This document shows, one piece after another, positions 32,420 through 43,769 of a DNA stretch of 64,000 nucleotides. Position 1 is the first letter of the stretch. Every line of letters begins with the position of its first letter. The notes under the pieces were generated by a model. The model worked only from the letters and a program-made list of their open reading frames with translations. It was not told the origin of the DNA and ran no database searches. This DNA is from Solanum dulcamara. Taxonomy: Eukaryota; Streptophyta; Magnoliopsida; Solanales; Solanaceae. The translations under genes were made by a program, and so were the position numbers. The stretch lies in assembly GCF_947179165.1 (NCBI RefSeq), contig NC_077237.1:84668341-84732340 (forward strand). Reading direction: 5' to 3'.

Positions 32420-33100
32420 AAATTAAAGAAAGACCAATTTACAATTTTTAATAGCTTGGCAATTGTAAAAGAATCTTGAGCATCCAACCCAAAACCTTAA
32501 GCAAAGGAGTGGAAATTGGAATAGCTCAAGACCTTTATAACCCCATTGAAAGTCTTACACAATCCACGGCAGACGGACAACTATATAACTTTGACAGAAA
32601 TCGCAAAATTAGTATTATTTTCACTTCAATCAAAATTAGTCAGGTAATTAATATGAATCGTCACTATTCATTTCCCACTATTTGAACCACTTCAATTCTA
32701 CAAACAAAGTTAAACCCTAAAAAAGTTTCAAGCTGAGCCAAACAAGATACCAAAAAAAAATCCCCCAAACCTCAAAATAAACCAACCAACAAACAAAAAA
32801 CAAATAAGAATTCATTTACCATAAGCCTAAAATGCCTACAGAACATATCTTTACACAAAAAAATAAATAAATCAAAATTACACAATAGATGCAATCAAGA
32901 TTATCCCAATAAACCCAATACTCCAAAATAATTGCAGTAATTAAAAAAACTTCAAAAAGCAATGAACTTTACCTCTTCAAGAAAACAGATAAAAAAAAAC
33001 CTAACTTTGTCTCCAATTTGAAACTTCAAAAGCTCAATTTTTTTTGCTTTGTTTTCGCTGTAGATTTCGAATTCCACTAATTGAGTATCAGTATTTTTTG

Positions 33101-33582
33101 TTTTTGGTTCACTATTTCTCTTCTACAGCTCTGTCTTTTTTTCAAAAATCCCTGGTTTGTCCCCCGTAAGATCACAGAAAACAAGAAAGGACTAACCTTT
33201 CTCCTTCAGCTGTCCTTTTCTTTTTTTTTGTTTCTATTTTCAAGTGTACCCTCTTTTTCTCTCTCTTTTATCTTTCTTTCTTCTTATTTTTTTGTTTACA
33301 AAATACTTTAGTAATTTATTACTAACATATAGTTATAGTAAGTTAGAAAAGTCACCACATCATGTGCTACGGATGTGGTGGCGGTAGATGAGATTGTTTT
33401 TTTATTAATTAAAGATTTTAAATTTGAGTTTTAGATATGAAAAAAAAAATCGTAAAAAGTGTTATTTCTCGACGAAAATTCTATTCGATGCGACTCTAAA
33501 ATAATCAAACTCCAATGTCAATATTAGACATCGAATGGAAAATTAAAAAAAATTAAAAAAGTCACACTAACGCATGGTTCAC
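33101..33582. other. Promoter-side flank of the TFIIS-domain gene
   Basis: It begins with pyrimidine-rich sequence (cttttttt, then tctctctctttt on the plus strand, purine-rich on the gene strand) next to the candidate leader exon, then AT-rich DNA. No gene is supported. Confidence 0.4.
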
Positions 33583-34511
33583 GAACTAGATATGCAAAAT
33601 TATAATGGCTTAATATATCGATAACCTTTTAGATATGTTAGTAAATTTTATTTAGACATTAGAATTGTAATTTGTCTCCAATTGAACATTTGAATATATA
33701 ATGAAGTTTTTCTATGAGATGAACTAGTTATGCAAGATTATAATAGCTTAATATATCGATAACCTTTCAGATATGTTAGTATATTTTATTTAGATATTAG
33801 AATTGTGATTTGTCTCCAATTGAACATCTGAATATATAATGAAGTTTTTCTATGAGAAATGAACTAGTTATGTAAGATTATTATGGCTTAATATATTGAT
33901 AACCTTTTGGATATGTTAGTAGATTTTATTTAGATATTAGAATTGTGATTTGTCTCCAATTGTACATCTGAATATACAATGAAGTTTTTCTGTGAGAAAT
34001 GCACTATTTATGCAAGATTATAATATTATGTTATTAGCTTAATATATCAATAGCCTTTTAAACATGTCAGTAAATTTTATTTAAACATTTAAATTATGGT
34101 TTGTCCCCAGTTGAGCACATAAACATATAATAAAGTGTTTCTATTGGAAATTGTTGATTCAATTTGAATTTTCTTTTGTGTACATGTTCAAATGACGATT
34201 GTGTAGATAAGTTAACTGTTTAAAATATGTTACATTTTTTAATTATACGAATTAGTTTCAATAAGCCATCAAATCTAAGACATGTTCCTAAGAGGATGAT
34301 GTGTATGCTTAAAAGAGATTATATATTTTAAGTGGTTAATCTATTTATGTAATGGACAATTGAGATGAACAAAAGCTTTTTTCAAACTTTGAGTCACAAA
34401 AGTCCAATAGAAACATTTATCATGTGTTTATTTTCTCAATTGAAATAAATTATCATTTAAGTGTTTAAATAAATTTTGTTGGCGTTTAAGGATCTGTCAA
34501 TGTAATAAGCC
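33583..34511. mobile_element. Mutator-like MITE with four tandem copies of its left terminal region
   Basis: Units starting at 33583, 33721, 33861 and 34001 repeat every 138-140 bp and each contains gcttaatatatcgata-type sequence, a tttatttagacatt-type block and tgtctccaattgaaca. The right end (34400-34511), read in reverse, gives ggcttattacattgacagat and matches this terminal motif. The innermost unit is preceded by tatgttatt (34027-34035) and the right end is followed by tatattatt (34512-34520), an 8-of-9 target duplication. So the core element is 34036-34511 and three extra terminal units lie outside it. Confidence 0.7.
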
Positions 34512-34722
34512 TATATTATTGGATCTTATTGTATTGTAGGTATATATTCTAGAATATTTTTGCATAATTTTTTGGTGAAACTTGAAGCTGTGTATAGTGT
34601 ATGTATATATTCTAGAATATTCTTGCATAATTTTAAAAGTTTCTTAAATTTTACTTCGCTACAGGATTTTATATTCTTAGGTTTTGATTTATAACTAAAT
34701 ATTATGGAACTTATATTTATTT

Positions 34723-34795
34723 TTGATGGGAGGTAGCAGGTAATCGAAGAATTAATCAAATTACGTGAAAGCTGATTCAGATACGACGATCATTT
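34723..34795 (+). mobile_element. SINE 3' fragment (same family as 52753-52977)
   Basis: The segment gatgggaggtagcaggtaat, then attaatcaaattacgtgaaa and gctgattcagatac, matches the 3' half of the SINE at 52753-52977 with many substitutions. Confidence 0.55.
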
Positions 34796-34969
34796 TGAGC
34801 ATTTAGATGTAAGAAAAAATTGTTACGAATGATACTTTCACGTGATTTACCTAAAATTAATGAAAAAAAAGAAGTCAATTTAGTATACTTTGTGGACAAT
34901 TAGTCAAATTGATGGTACTTGTTAGAAAAAAAGGTGCCAAGTAATTAAAACAATAGAATATATTTAAAA

Positions 34970-35045
34970 TAATAGACTCTTATGGTTGAGCTTTTCCCCG
35001 AATTCTGTGCATAGCGAAAATTTTAGTGCACCAGACTGTACTTAA
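34970..35045 (+). mobile_element. Diverged tRNA-derived SINE tail fragment
   Basis: ttatggttgagcttttcccc, gtgcatagcgaaaattttag and tgcaccagactgta follow the order of a common Solanaceae SINE tail, also seen in the coiled-coil gene intron. Confidence 0.45.
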
Positions 35046-35474
35046 TCTCTAACAACAATTATATATTCAGATAGTTTTACAAGCAAAGCTCAAAAAGAAA
35101 TATGTGGGTGCAATCTTATCTCTATTTATAAAAATAAAAAAATTATTTTCAATACATTCGAAACTGACTTAAATAAATTATATCAAAATCAATAAATAAA
35201 AAAAACGTATAGTCAAAATTCAAAAAAATGGTGATACTTTTTGTCTACATTTCTAGCTAGTGGACAAAAGAAAGTCATACTTTGCCATCTTTTATGGACT
35301 AGTGTTTGACATATTAATCTCAAAAGCATGTTTAAAAAAATTACATTATATTATAATTTTAATATGTATTAACATGCTACTTACTTCTTTTTTATCAACT
35401 TACCATGCATTTAATATTTATTCCTATAACAATTTATATGTAATTACCTTATAAACAATTTGAGTATGTTACTA

Positions 35475-35510
<36 letters not shown>

Positions 35511-36044
35511 TATATGTTACTATTTTAATATATATCATTAATATATAAAACTTAACTTTTTCTTATAATATGTATTTTGATACGCCCACAATTATAGTGC
35601 TTCTGTTAATGACACAAAAAATATCAGTTGTGTGCACGTATAATTAATGGATCAATTAATACTCTAAAAAAAGTACCATAGAATTATTATTTTTTAAAGG
35701 TAATAGTACTTATGTCTAGGCCGATCAAAATCGAATCGAAACCGATAAATCGAATTAAAAAAGTTATTGATTGGTTTAGTGATTTTGATAATGATTTTAA
35801 TTAAATAAATAGCTAACCTTTAACCAACTAATGTTATATCCATAAAAAATCTACATTATTTTTAATTTAAGATTACAAGATTTAAAACTTTTTTTTATTT
35901 TTTTAAAACTCTATATCAAATCAAACAAAACACACAAATTAAAACGAAGGGACAACTAGAGTTATTTTTAATTTCTCCCTAAGAGTTCTCACCCTTTTTG
36001 CTTCGTTGGTGACTCAAATCGACAATCATAGGAATGATAGAGTG

Positions 36045-36130
36045 TGCAACCAGCAATAATCAAACCCGTAAATTGGAGATAGTATTCGCTGCCCAAGTTT
36101 GGGAGTCTAGTACCACTAGACTATCTCTTC
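36045..36130 (-). mobile_element. Possible SINE head fragment
   Basis: On the minus strand gatagtctagtggtactaga looks like an A box and acgggtttgattattgctgg like a B box about 55 bp apart. No body or tail is recognised, so this could be a decayed tRNA-like sequence. Confidence 0.35.
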
Positions 36131-36559
36131 TTTTTTATTTAAATTGTTCAAAATTAATATATATATATATATATAAATATAAAAAATTTATCGTATAATT
36201 TTTTATCAAAGGAATTCGGATGAACTCTCTAACACCGATGTAGGTCGCCCTGGTGAAAGATCTTCCCGGATTTTAATATCACGTCTCCACTGAAACTTGA
36301 TGCGATCAAAACGTAAAGAATTAAAAGATTTTGAATTATAATAAAGGTTTAATTAGTCATATGTGGTCCAAGTTTAAATATTGAAATGCCCATTTGTCTA
36401 TCAAAGACTTGCACAAAATATTATTGCCACCTTTATTGGAAAGGACACATACTGTGAGCTAGATTTTATTAAAAACACTTTCTTCCTTGATCAAACGAAG
36501 AAGGATTTTCTTTTTTAAAAAAATTATGTCCAGTTGGTTAAGGAACATGAAAAAAAAAA

Positions 36560-37887
36560 GGGATAATATACAAGTATTCTCAAAATTATTAGGACACACT
36601 TTAATTATATATAGGTTCTATTATCCTCCTGAATTATTTTAAAGTTAATAAACACACTCATCAATGCTGAGGTGACATAGAGAGTGTGTTCACTCTTTTG
36701 GAGGCATGTGAGAGACAAAAAAGAAGTATTAAAATCTGATTAATTGGGATACATGTCCATTTTCAATTAGACATTTTCATTATTAATTAATATACATAAG
36801 TAGTTAATATTAAAACTTAAGTTGATATCTTTTTAATTAAAATTTCTTTTTTTTCATTATGAAATAGCCCAAATTTATCATTTTTAGAAATATAAATATT
36901 TTTTTCACAACATACTTAAATTGTCGGTGATCTTTTTCCAGATATTTCATCAATTTGTATAATATCGGAAGAATTTTTCTTTTTATTTTTATTTTTATTT
37001 TTTACTCAAGCACTTAACATGAAATTCAAAAAAAAATTGCATATTAGATATTTAGTCTAGGCAATATATGGTGAGTGCAATTTAAATTAAATTCTTTTTA
37101 AAAAAAAAAAATATTTTTTAATTATCCTCCCATTCATCAATTATCTATGTCATATCCCAACCTACCCAGCACCACCCCTAGCCCCACCCTCGGCCCAGCC
37201 CTCACCCCCGCTTCAATTCTTCATCTTACCCAAATAATATTTGAATGAGGACAATTGTGTTTCATAACCCAAATTCGATCAACAAAAGGACTCCAACGTT
37301 AATTTTTTCTTGAATTGGAATTTCAATTTTGGGGTAACTTCTTCGATGGAGATTTTAGATCAAGTTTTATGGGATTTATTTTTTTTTACTTTTTTTTGTT
37401 AGGTCATAAATTTTAGTTGGATACAAGAGATTCAAATTTTAAATTCAAATTGAATAACTTGAGTTTTTGACCATTGGAGTGATATTTGTGGTAGATTTGG
37501 AGGTAGGTGATAAAATATATGATTTCGGTGGTGGTGAAGGAATGAATTTGGAGGTGGGTTACAATTTTCATGGCGGTTGCTATAACTTTTAATGGTGGAA
37601 ATAGTGGGTTTAATGGCTATGGTAGGTGTAGTGATAGTAATAAAGGAGGAGGAACTAAATGACATGGATTTTTTTTTTTAGATTTGACAATTTAATGACG
37701 TGGCGCTAACGTAATGGTGATGTGAAAGCGAGTATAAAACACCTCCATTCATGTGAGTGATTATATATATTTTAGGGTGTGTTTATTGCACTTTAAAATA
37801 ATTTAGGGGGATAATGGAACCCATGTATAGTTAAGGTGTGTCCTAGTGATTTCGGTTATAGTTGAGGGGGTACTTGTGTATTATCCC
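36560..37887. mobile_element. Mutator-like non-autonomous element (1328 bp)
   Basis: Inverted ends of more than 100 bp: gggataatatacaagtattc on the left, and on the right the reverse complement reading gggataatacacaagtaccc. Both continue through attaggacaca/actaggacaca and attattttaaagt. Flanking 9-mers aaaaaaaaa and aaaaaataa match at 8 of 9 but are low-complexity. The interior has a C-rich stretch (about 37150-37220) and no transposase; no acquired gene fragment was recognised. Confidence 0.75.
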
Positions 37888-38078
37888 AAAAAATAATAAA
37901 AACTTTAAAGATGAGAAAAATAATTTTCTTAATAAAAATAAAATAAAATAAATTATAAGTGAAATTTCAAGTTTATTGTCTCCTCCCGACTAACCCAACA
38001 CCCTCTCACCCCTTGATCGTCCTTCCACCCTCCACCCATTCCATTCTTATAGTGTTTGGTTAGATTATATATAAATAT

Positions 38079-38564
38079 GACTTAATACATAATCAGTCTC
38101 TTAAACTTGTCAAAATATTCTATTTAGACATTCAAACTAAGTCTTGTTCCAATTGAACACCTCAAACTCCTAATAAAGTGTTTCAATTAGACATTTTTGT
38201 ATCGAATTTTTGAAAGGAAAAAAATGTTTTGTTTTCATCTGTTTATTAGATAGTTAAGTTAATTAACCACATAACTACATCATCGATCTCCTTTAATTAG
38301 CATCAGCCTCAAGTAGAAAATGTTTGTAATTTTACGGTTTGTTGAGGTGAATGTGTATAATTAAAGAAAATGACATATTTTATATGGTTAACTTAACTAC
38401 CTAATATACGAAAGAGAATAGACACAAAAGAAATTTAAAATCTAAACCGAAAGAGACTTGGAATATTTTATTAGAAGTTGAGGTGTTCAATTGAAACAAG
38501 GATTAGTTAGAATGTCTAAATGGAATATTCTAACAAATTTAAGGGATTGATTATGTATTAAACC
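38079..38564. mobile_element. Mutator-like MITE (486 bp) with perfect 9-bp target duplication
   Basis: Left end gacttaatacataatcagtc and right end (reversed) ggtttaatacataatcaatc; the ends stay similar for about 110 bp, including tttagacattc and tccaattgaacacct. The identical 9-mer tataaatat flanks it at 38070-38078 and 38565-38573. It is related to the elements at 33583-34511 and 45079-45380. Confidence 0.85.
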
Positions 38565-38906
38565 TATAAATATTTTTGAGATAATATTTTATTTATTTAT
38601 TTATCGAACATTAGAAAATAAAAAAGAAACCAACTTGTTTTCAAGAGGTAAGGCACTATGTTTCTTCACCAATCACCAATACATGTAGAGCTGTACCCCA
38701 AACTCCATGCCACAAGAACTTTAACCAAAGTAAACATCATGAATGAATAATGCAAGTACTATTTTGCTTTCCTAAAGAATTAAAGCTAGAACAACACTTA
38801 AAAATCTATGACTGTGTACAAAAAAAAAGTCTATAAATAAAACAAAAATTTTATTAATCAATTTTCTTCTTAAAATCCTAAAAAAAGATGTGGATATTTG
38901 GCACCC

Positions 38907-41026
38907 TCAAGAAGCTGTTCTCCATTGTAGCTCAATTTGAAGCCTACCATTCTTTGAGTCAATGAGATGGTATCTCTCATTAATTCTCTTGTTGTTAATA
39001 ACATCATCAAGGTATATATCCACATAACCCAAAGCTTCCTATAAAATTAAAAGAAAGATCAACATATGTTACATATAAATAATAAAAAAAAAGGAGTTTA
39101 ACCTCTTTGCACTGACAGTATAAAAGTTAGTCGACAAGGACTTGTTGCACCAATTCAGAGGCAAAGACAGAATTTTAAGTTTATAGGTTCTACACCACAA
39201 TTATTTTTTGCTTATTGGGTTTTATATTGATTATTAGTACATATTAAATGGTTTTTCTTTAACACAAATGTAGGGTTTGAGTCAAAATTACTGACTTTTG
39301 CGCTCTGCGTGGAACTATAATATTAGCACGATGAAGCTAATAACTTTTGCTTAGACCCTATATTTGTATTTGGAATTCCATTAGATATATATAACAAGCT
39401 ATGGATTCAATAACAACTTCAAAATTCATAAGTTTGCTAAAGAATTTGATGCATATGTTGCTCGGACTCGCCAAACATTCGTTGCACTCATGTCGGATTC
39501 TTCAAAAAAATGTACTATTTTTTGAGGATCCAACACACACCCACCAATATTTTTGAAGAGTTGGAGCAACATAGATTTATAGTGAGAGCTCAAATGTACC
39601 TTGGGATGTCTTAGACCCATTCTTTTAGAAGTACTAACAACTTCTACATGAATCCTATCATTTACTGGTGGCTCCTCAAGCACAAACTGAAATTCCTCTT
39701 CCCACCTTGGATCTCTATTTTTCTTTACTACCTGTGGAAGTTTCAGGGGAAAATGAAATGGATTTAGGATTAATGAAAGAAAATCACTTTAAAACCCACT
39801 AAAAGACTATTCACTTTTCAACATGAAAAGTTAATTGAGAGAAACAAAGTTGGTTAATTAATTAACAAATGCAAAGTGCTTATAAAACATTAAAGTGGCA
39901 TTTTACATCATTTGAAAAGTGCATAAAGTTGCTTTGCCATATGTTTCCTATTGTGCAACAACAACATACCCCAGTATAGTCTACAAGTGGAGTCTGGAAG
40001 GATAGAGTGTACGTAGACCTTACCCCTACCTTGATAAGTAGAGAGACTGTTTTTGATATAGACCTTACCCCCTACCTTGATAGGTAGAGAGACTGTTTCT
40101 GATATACGCTCGACTCAAGGAATGTTTCCTATTGTGCTTGGTAAAAAATACCTTAGTTCTTCTCTCTTCTCCTCTAAAGAGCATACGAACGGATGGATTG
40201 GTGTGGTGCTTCCCTTCAAGATCTTGACCTTCATGGACAATAACCACGAGCATACCTCCGCCATCAGGTGTTCCATCAGGAGCCTTCTCTACTGTATTTG
40301 ATTCATCAGAACCATTTGCAAGCTCCTCGTCGTTGAAAGCTTTGTACATCACTTCAAGAACAAGCTCTCCTCTTGCTTTTTCGTTTTGAACATCGTTTGG
40401 TTTTAAGTTTTTCAGAAGATCTAGTGTCAATACTTTTGGTTCATCCGGAATAAGATCTTTCAATGGCACAATATTCACTCCCATTTTTTCATGTGAGCCC
40501 ACCTAACACAAAAACACACACAAAAATTCTCCATATTAACGACATGATCGACGATAAAGGGATAACATTGATTAAGAACAACGTGTACCTACCTGGTCCC
40601 AGTCGTAAACAGAAAACATTAAAACTTGAGTTTCTGGATCCTTAACCACGAAACTAAACTCCTCATTCCATTCGGGGTTCAAGTTTTTGTGTTTGACTGT
40701 TGTTTTCTTTGATGAAAATTTGTCATTGATAATTTTTAGTTTAACATAGGGGTCTGAGAGCCCCAAAAGATCTGTCTTCTTAAGCTTCATTGCCTTCACA
40801 ACCGTCACGTTAAGAATTCCAACAGGCCTCTTCATTGCTCTATACTCGAAAGAACGAAATATAATTTAGTTATCAAGAATTCATTGAAATGCCAAACAAG
40901 TTTATTTGGACTTACTTTGAAGGATCTAATATTTGGACTTCAAGTGTTTTTGGCCATAGATACATACTTGCAACCTGATCTTTGATAGTTTCCTGAAAAT
41001 TTTATAAAAGTTAAGTGACTGAGACC

Positions 41027-41063
<37 letters not shown>

Positions 41064-43732
41064 TGATGACAAGGAAACCTGCAACCACTACCCTTAGGGT
41101 AAACCCCGCTCATGTGCAATAGCTCACGAATCACACAGGAGACGTAAATTGCACTAGGCAAGCTCCGTGTGAGGAGCTTGACCTAGAAGGCCAATCCTAT
41201 GCTGTCGCAAGCTTAGGGTTTCAAACTTGAGACTTCCATTATATATGCAAGAAAGATATAGAAGAGATAAGGGACCATACTTGAACAAATCTGTATAGGC
41301 CAGGAATGGACATCACATCTGCTCCGAGAAGTTTTAGTCCAAAATCAACATGAGGCTGCAAGCAGATTAGACCAAAGTCGGATTCAAGATTTGAACGTGA
41401 TGGATTCAACTAATGGTTCTGAGCCCTGACTCATTGTACTTCTAATAATGAGTTCAAACTTTGATATTTGTTGAAATTTTAGTAGTTTGCACATATATAA
41501 CATATATATATCTATATTCTGTGTCAAATTACTGGATGTGCACAATCTCAAGGGAGATGAAAATATGTACAACATTTTCGAGGAACAAGAGTTGATTAGC
41601 CCTTTTAGTCGTTTTGAGTAAGTTTGGAGAATGAACACTCACCTTCTCCATAAGAGAAACATATATCTTCGCGAAACATGGAAAGGTCGGAACCAGTGGC
41701 TTCAAAGTAATTCGAGGAGAAGCAAATATTTGCAAGTCAATCACCTGAAACAATCTCAAGTATCAGCAGTTAAATGACAGAAAGTGTGTTTCTTCGAACA
41801 GAGTTTTTCAGAACTAGAACAACACACGAATTATTTTATTTCGTGAACAAGTTTGTAACATCAAGAATGTTTACATCTACAAAATCGGAGACCTTAACAT
41901 CACCTTTCTTTGTTGCTTCGAGTATTATTTATGTTGGGAATAATTACCTGAGCAGTGGCTTTCAACCCAAATGCCTTCACTGCAACAGTGATATTCGGAT
42001 TAGCTGCCCACTTAATGACTGGTTCCATTATCAGCTCTTTTTCCTCGGTAATATAGACCTTCATTCCTGGCATAGTTCAACAGATTACTCATATGAAACA
42101 AGTTATATTTATGCACGGAAGAATATGAAGTGCATAAAGTAAAGAAAAGGATCTAGAGGCCGGACAAGCAGAGTAACTTCAAATAAATTAAGACTCAAGA
42201 TGATTGACACTAAATATTAGTCTTAGATAGTCACAATCTTGATTTAATTCTAAGCTATGTTGCTTGGATCCTTCAAAAAAAGGTATGCACCAGAGTTGTA
42301 TCCTCCAAAAATGTATTATTTTTGGAGGATACAAGAAGGGGGCTGCGATATTTTTGAAGGATCCAAGCAACATAGAATCTACGTCCTTTTGGTGGTATGT
42401 CCAAATTAAGTGAACCATGTAGCAGCTTAAGCTACTCAAACAGATAGGAGAGGTGATAACTATCGACAAGTTCTTTTGATCTTGTTCGGGCTTGGAAAAA
42501 ATAGGAGATTTCTAACCATCTTATTATCGAGCAAGCAGCTAACCTGGAAATGTAGGTGGCAAGGTGCCCAAGGTAAATGACTGAAATTCAACAGACTCAA
42601 TTTTGTACTGCGGAATCTGCTCAGCTATGATGGGATCTACTATACCTTTTGCTGTTTTACAAATAGCCTGAGAATCATGAATATCAATACAACAAAGTGA
42701 AAAATCATAACGTGTTATACAAGTAAATTAAAAATTACCTTGTCCAAATAAGGCCACATGAGTTCAATCATTTTATTAAGCCAATCAAGCTGCACAAATG
42801 CAGTTAGAACAAAAGGTTGTTATGCAAAGAAAGATCTCCCTCTAAAGCTTTCGTGCAAGTAGATATGAAATGACAACATACACGTTCATAATCTGGATTT
42901 TTAACCCAAAGTGGTATCTCGGGGAGAAACCGTTGCAGACTTTCAGTATCTTGCTCTGCCAATGGCCGAATATCAGGATGCTGAAAAGAGTAAAAGCCGC
43001 AATAAGATGATTTGTCGTCTAAAACGTCTACTTAACCAAAGTTTCTTATCTAAATAGACAACATTTTTCTTCCAACTTCAAAATATCTAGTACTCCATTC
43101 GTTTTAATTTATATGACACCGTTTCATTGATAACACAGACTATATCGACTTCCAAAATTTTCAAGAAATTTTGTTGGTGAATACAATACAAAAGTCAAAT
43201 CAACACTTTTTTCCCTATAAAAGTTACTCAACGTATAGATAGTCTTCTTGGAAAACCGACTAAATCTCACTAAAAAACCACATAAACACGTCAAAAGACC
43301 ATGTTCACTCAAATAACCTCTCAAACTCATTTCTATTTATCATAATTTTACGCTTACTTCTTCAATACCATGCGTGATATACACATACATAGTAGCGAAG
43401 CCAGGAATTTAAGTAAAAAAATTCGAGAAAATGTAAAAATTTCTCACCTAAGATATAAACCTATGTCACGGAGATTCAACATTTCATATATACACAAAAA
43501 TAATAATAATTGTTTTTTTTCGCCCTTTTTGCACAATGCAATTTTCCGGCACTATACATACAAACATACATATATAGAGAGAGAAGAGCGCGAAAATCTG
43601 AAGGAGAAAGAAGAAAGTGACCTTGACATCAGTTGGTAGAACGTAGATGAAGAGGAAATACCCGATCACAAGCCCAATGACGATCCCAAATCCAAATCCG
43701 AAAAATCCCAATATACTGCTTATGAATCCCAT
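38907..43732 (-). CDS. SYT1: Plant synaptotagmin (SYT1-like; TM-SMP-C2A-C2B)
   Basis: Twelve exons join in frame: 43732-43622, 42980-42882, 42789-42739, 42667-42544, 42066-41948, 41744-41643, 41355-41281, 40992-40916, 40839-40593, 40502-40152, 39731-39600 and 39038-38907, giving 539 aa (Arabidopsis SYT1 is about 541). Residues 1-32 (GFFGFGFGIVIGLVIGYFLF) form the membrane anchor. About 65-250 is the lipid-carrying SMP domain (EIPLWVKNPDYER, MWPYLDK, IKWAANPNI, FASPRITLKPLVP). C2A follows at about 255-360 (LLGLSDPYVKLKI, KHKNLNPEWNEEF, VYDWDQV). C2B starts near 420 (GGMLVVIVHEGQDLEGKHHTNP) and lacks several calcium-binding Asp residues. Family members tether ER to plasma membrane and aid membrane repair and virus movement. 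A leader intron acceptor lies near 43765. The first ATG of the frame was chosen; a GTG just before it was ignored. Confidence 0.95.
39452..39574. mobile_element. Foldback MITE copy 1 in SYT intron 11
   Basis: Arms atgttgctcggactcg and agagttggagcaacat are inverted, with a second inner pair around gtcggattcttc and gaggatccaac. It is the same family as 42255-42375. It lies about 25 bp inside the intron from the exon 11 donor at 39600. Confidence 0.75.
39957..40121 (-). mobile_element. SINE (Au-like) with internal duplication, in SYT intron 10
   Basis: The plus strand starts with the tail aacaacaacataccccag and continues to gtagaccttacccctacctt. It then repeats an approximately 45-bp block (agaccttaccccctaccttg, then tagagagactgttt) and ends cgctcgactcaagg. 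A perfect 16-bp duplication, atgtttcctattgtgc, flanks it at 39941-39956 and 40122-40137, 14 bp from the exon 10 donor. Confidence 0.9.
41031..41060. repeat. (AT)n microsatellite in SYT intron 7
   Basis: A TA/AT run of about 30 bp between exons 7 and 8 of the synaptotagmin gene. Confidence 0.88.
42255..42375. mobile_element. Foldback MITE copy 2 in SYT intron 4
   Basis: Arms ctatgttgcttggatccttc and gaaggatccaagcaacatag are perfectly inverted over 20 bp, and an inner pair tatcctccaaaaatg/tttttggaggata adds to the hairpin. Flanking 8-mers attctaag and aatctacg agree at 6 of 8 positions. Confidence 0.85.
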
Positions 43733-43769
43733 CACAATAATATATTTGCCTCTTCTAAATCTTCTGCAA

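Larger units (their letters stand above)
28680..33100 (-). other. 5' leader region of the TFIIS-domain gene with probable long introns
   Basis: On the minus strand a ttttttgcag acceptor ends near 28797 and is followed by an untranslated stretch into the ATG. A candidate first leader exon lies near 32973-33080, ending cttgaagag at a gtaaag donor. A second acceptor, ttctttgcag, near 32084 precedes a short frame (about 32083-31975) with ILNLAAGGSNVLLCICSD and KLVKKLKIWLP, which ends at a stop and has no recognised family. A leader intron of several kb is inferred; cDNA would decide. Repeats inside are listed separately. Confidence 0.4.
34521..36559. other. Intergenic stretch with small repeat fragments
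   Basis: No gene is supported. It contains SINE fragments (34723-34795, 34970-35045, 36045-36130), TA runs near 35480-35505 and 36159-36175, and AT-rich sequence. A tandem echo of tatattctagaatatt occurs at 34543 and 34605. Confidence 0.45.

Noticed and set aside
33583..34150. CRISPR-like regular repeats
   Set aside because: Units of ~140 bp with no unique spacers in plant DNA; they are tandem transposon ends.
37432..37665. 77-residue minus-strand frame (Ser/Thr/Pro-rich)
   Set aside because: It lies inside a Mutator-like MITE with no splice or family support.
43088..43345. Possible Stowaway MITE start (actccattcgttttaattta) in SYT intron 1
   Set aside because: The left end resembles the class, but no matching right end or second TA was found.
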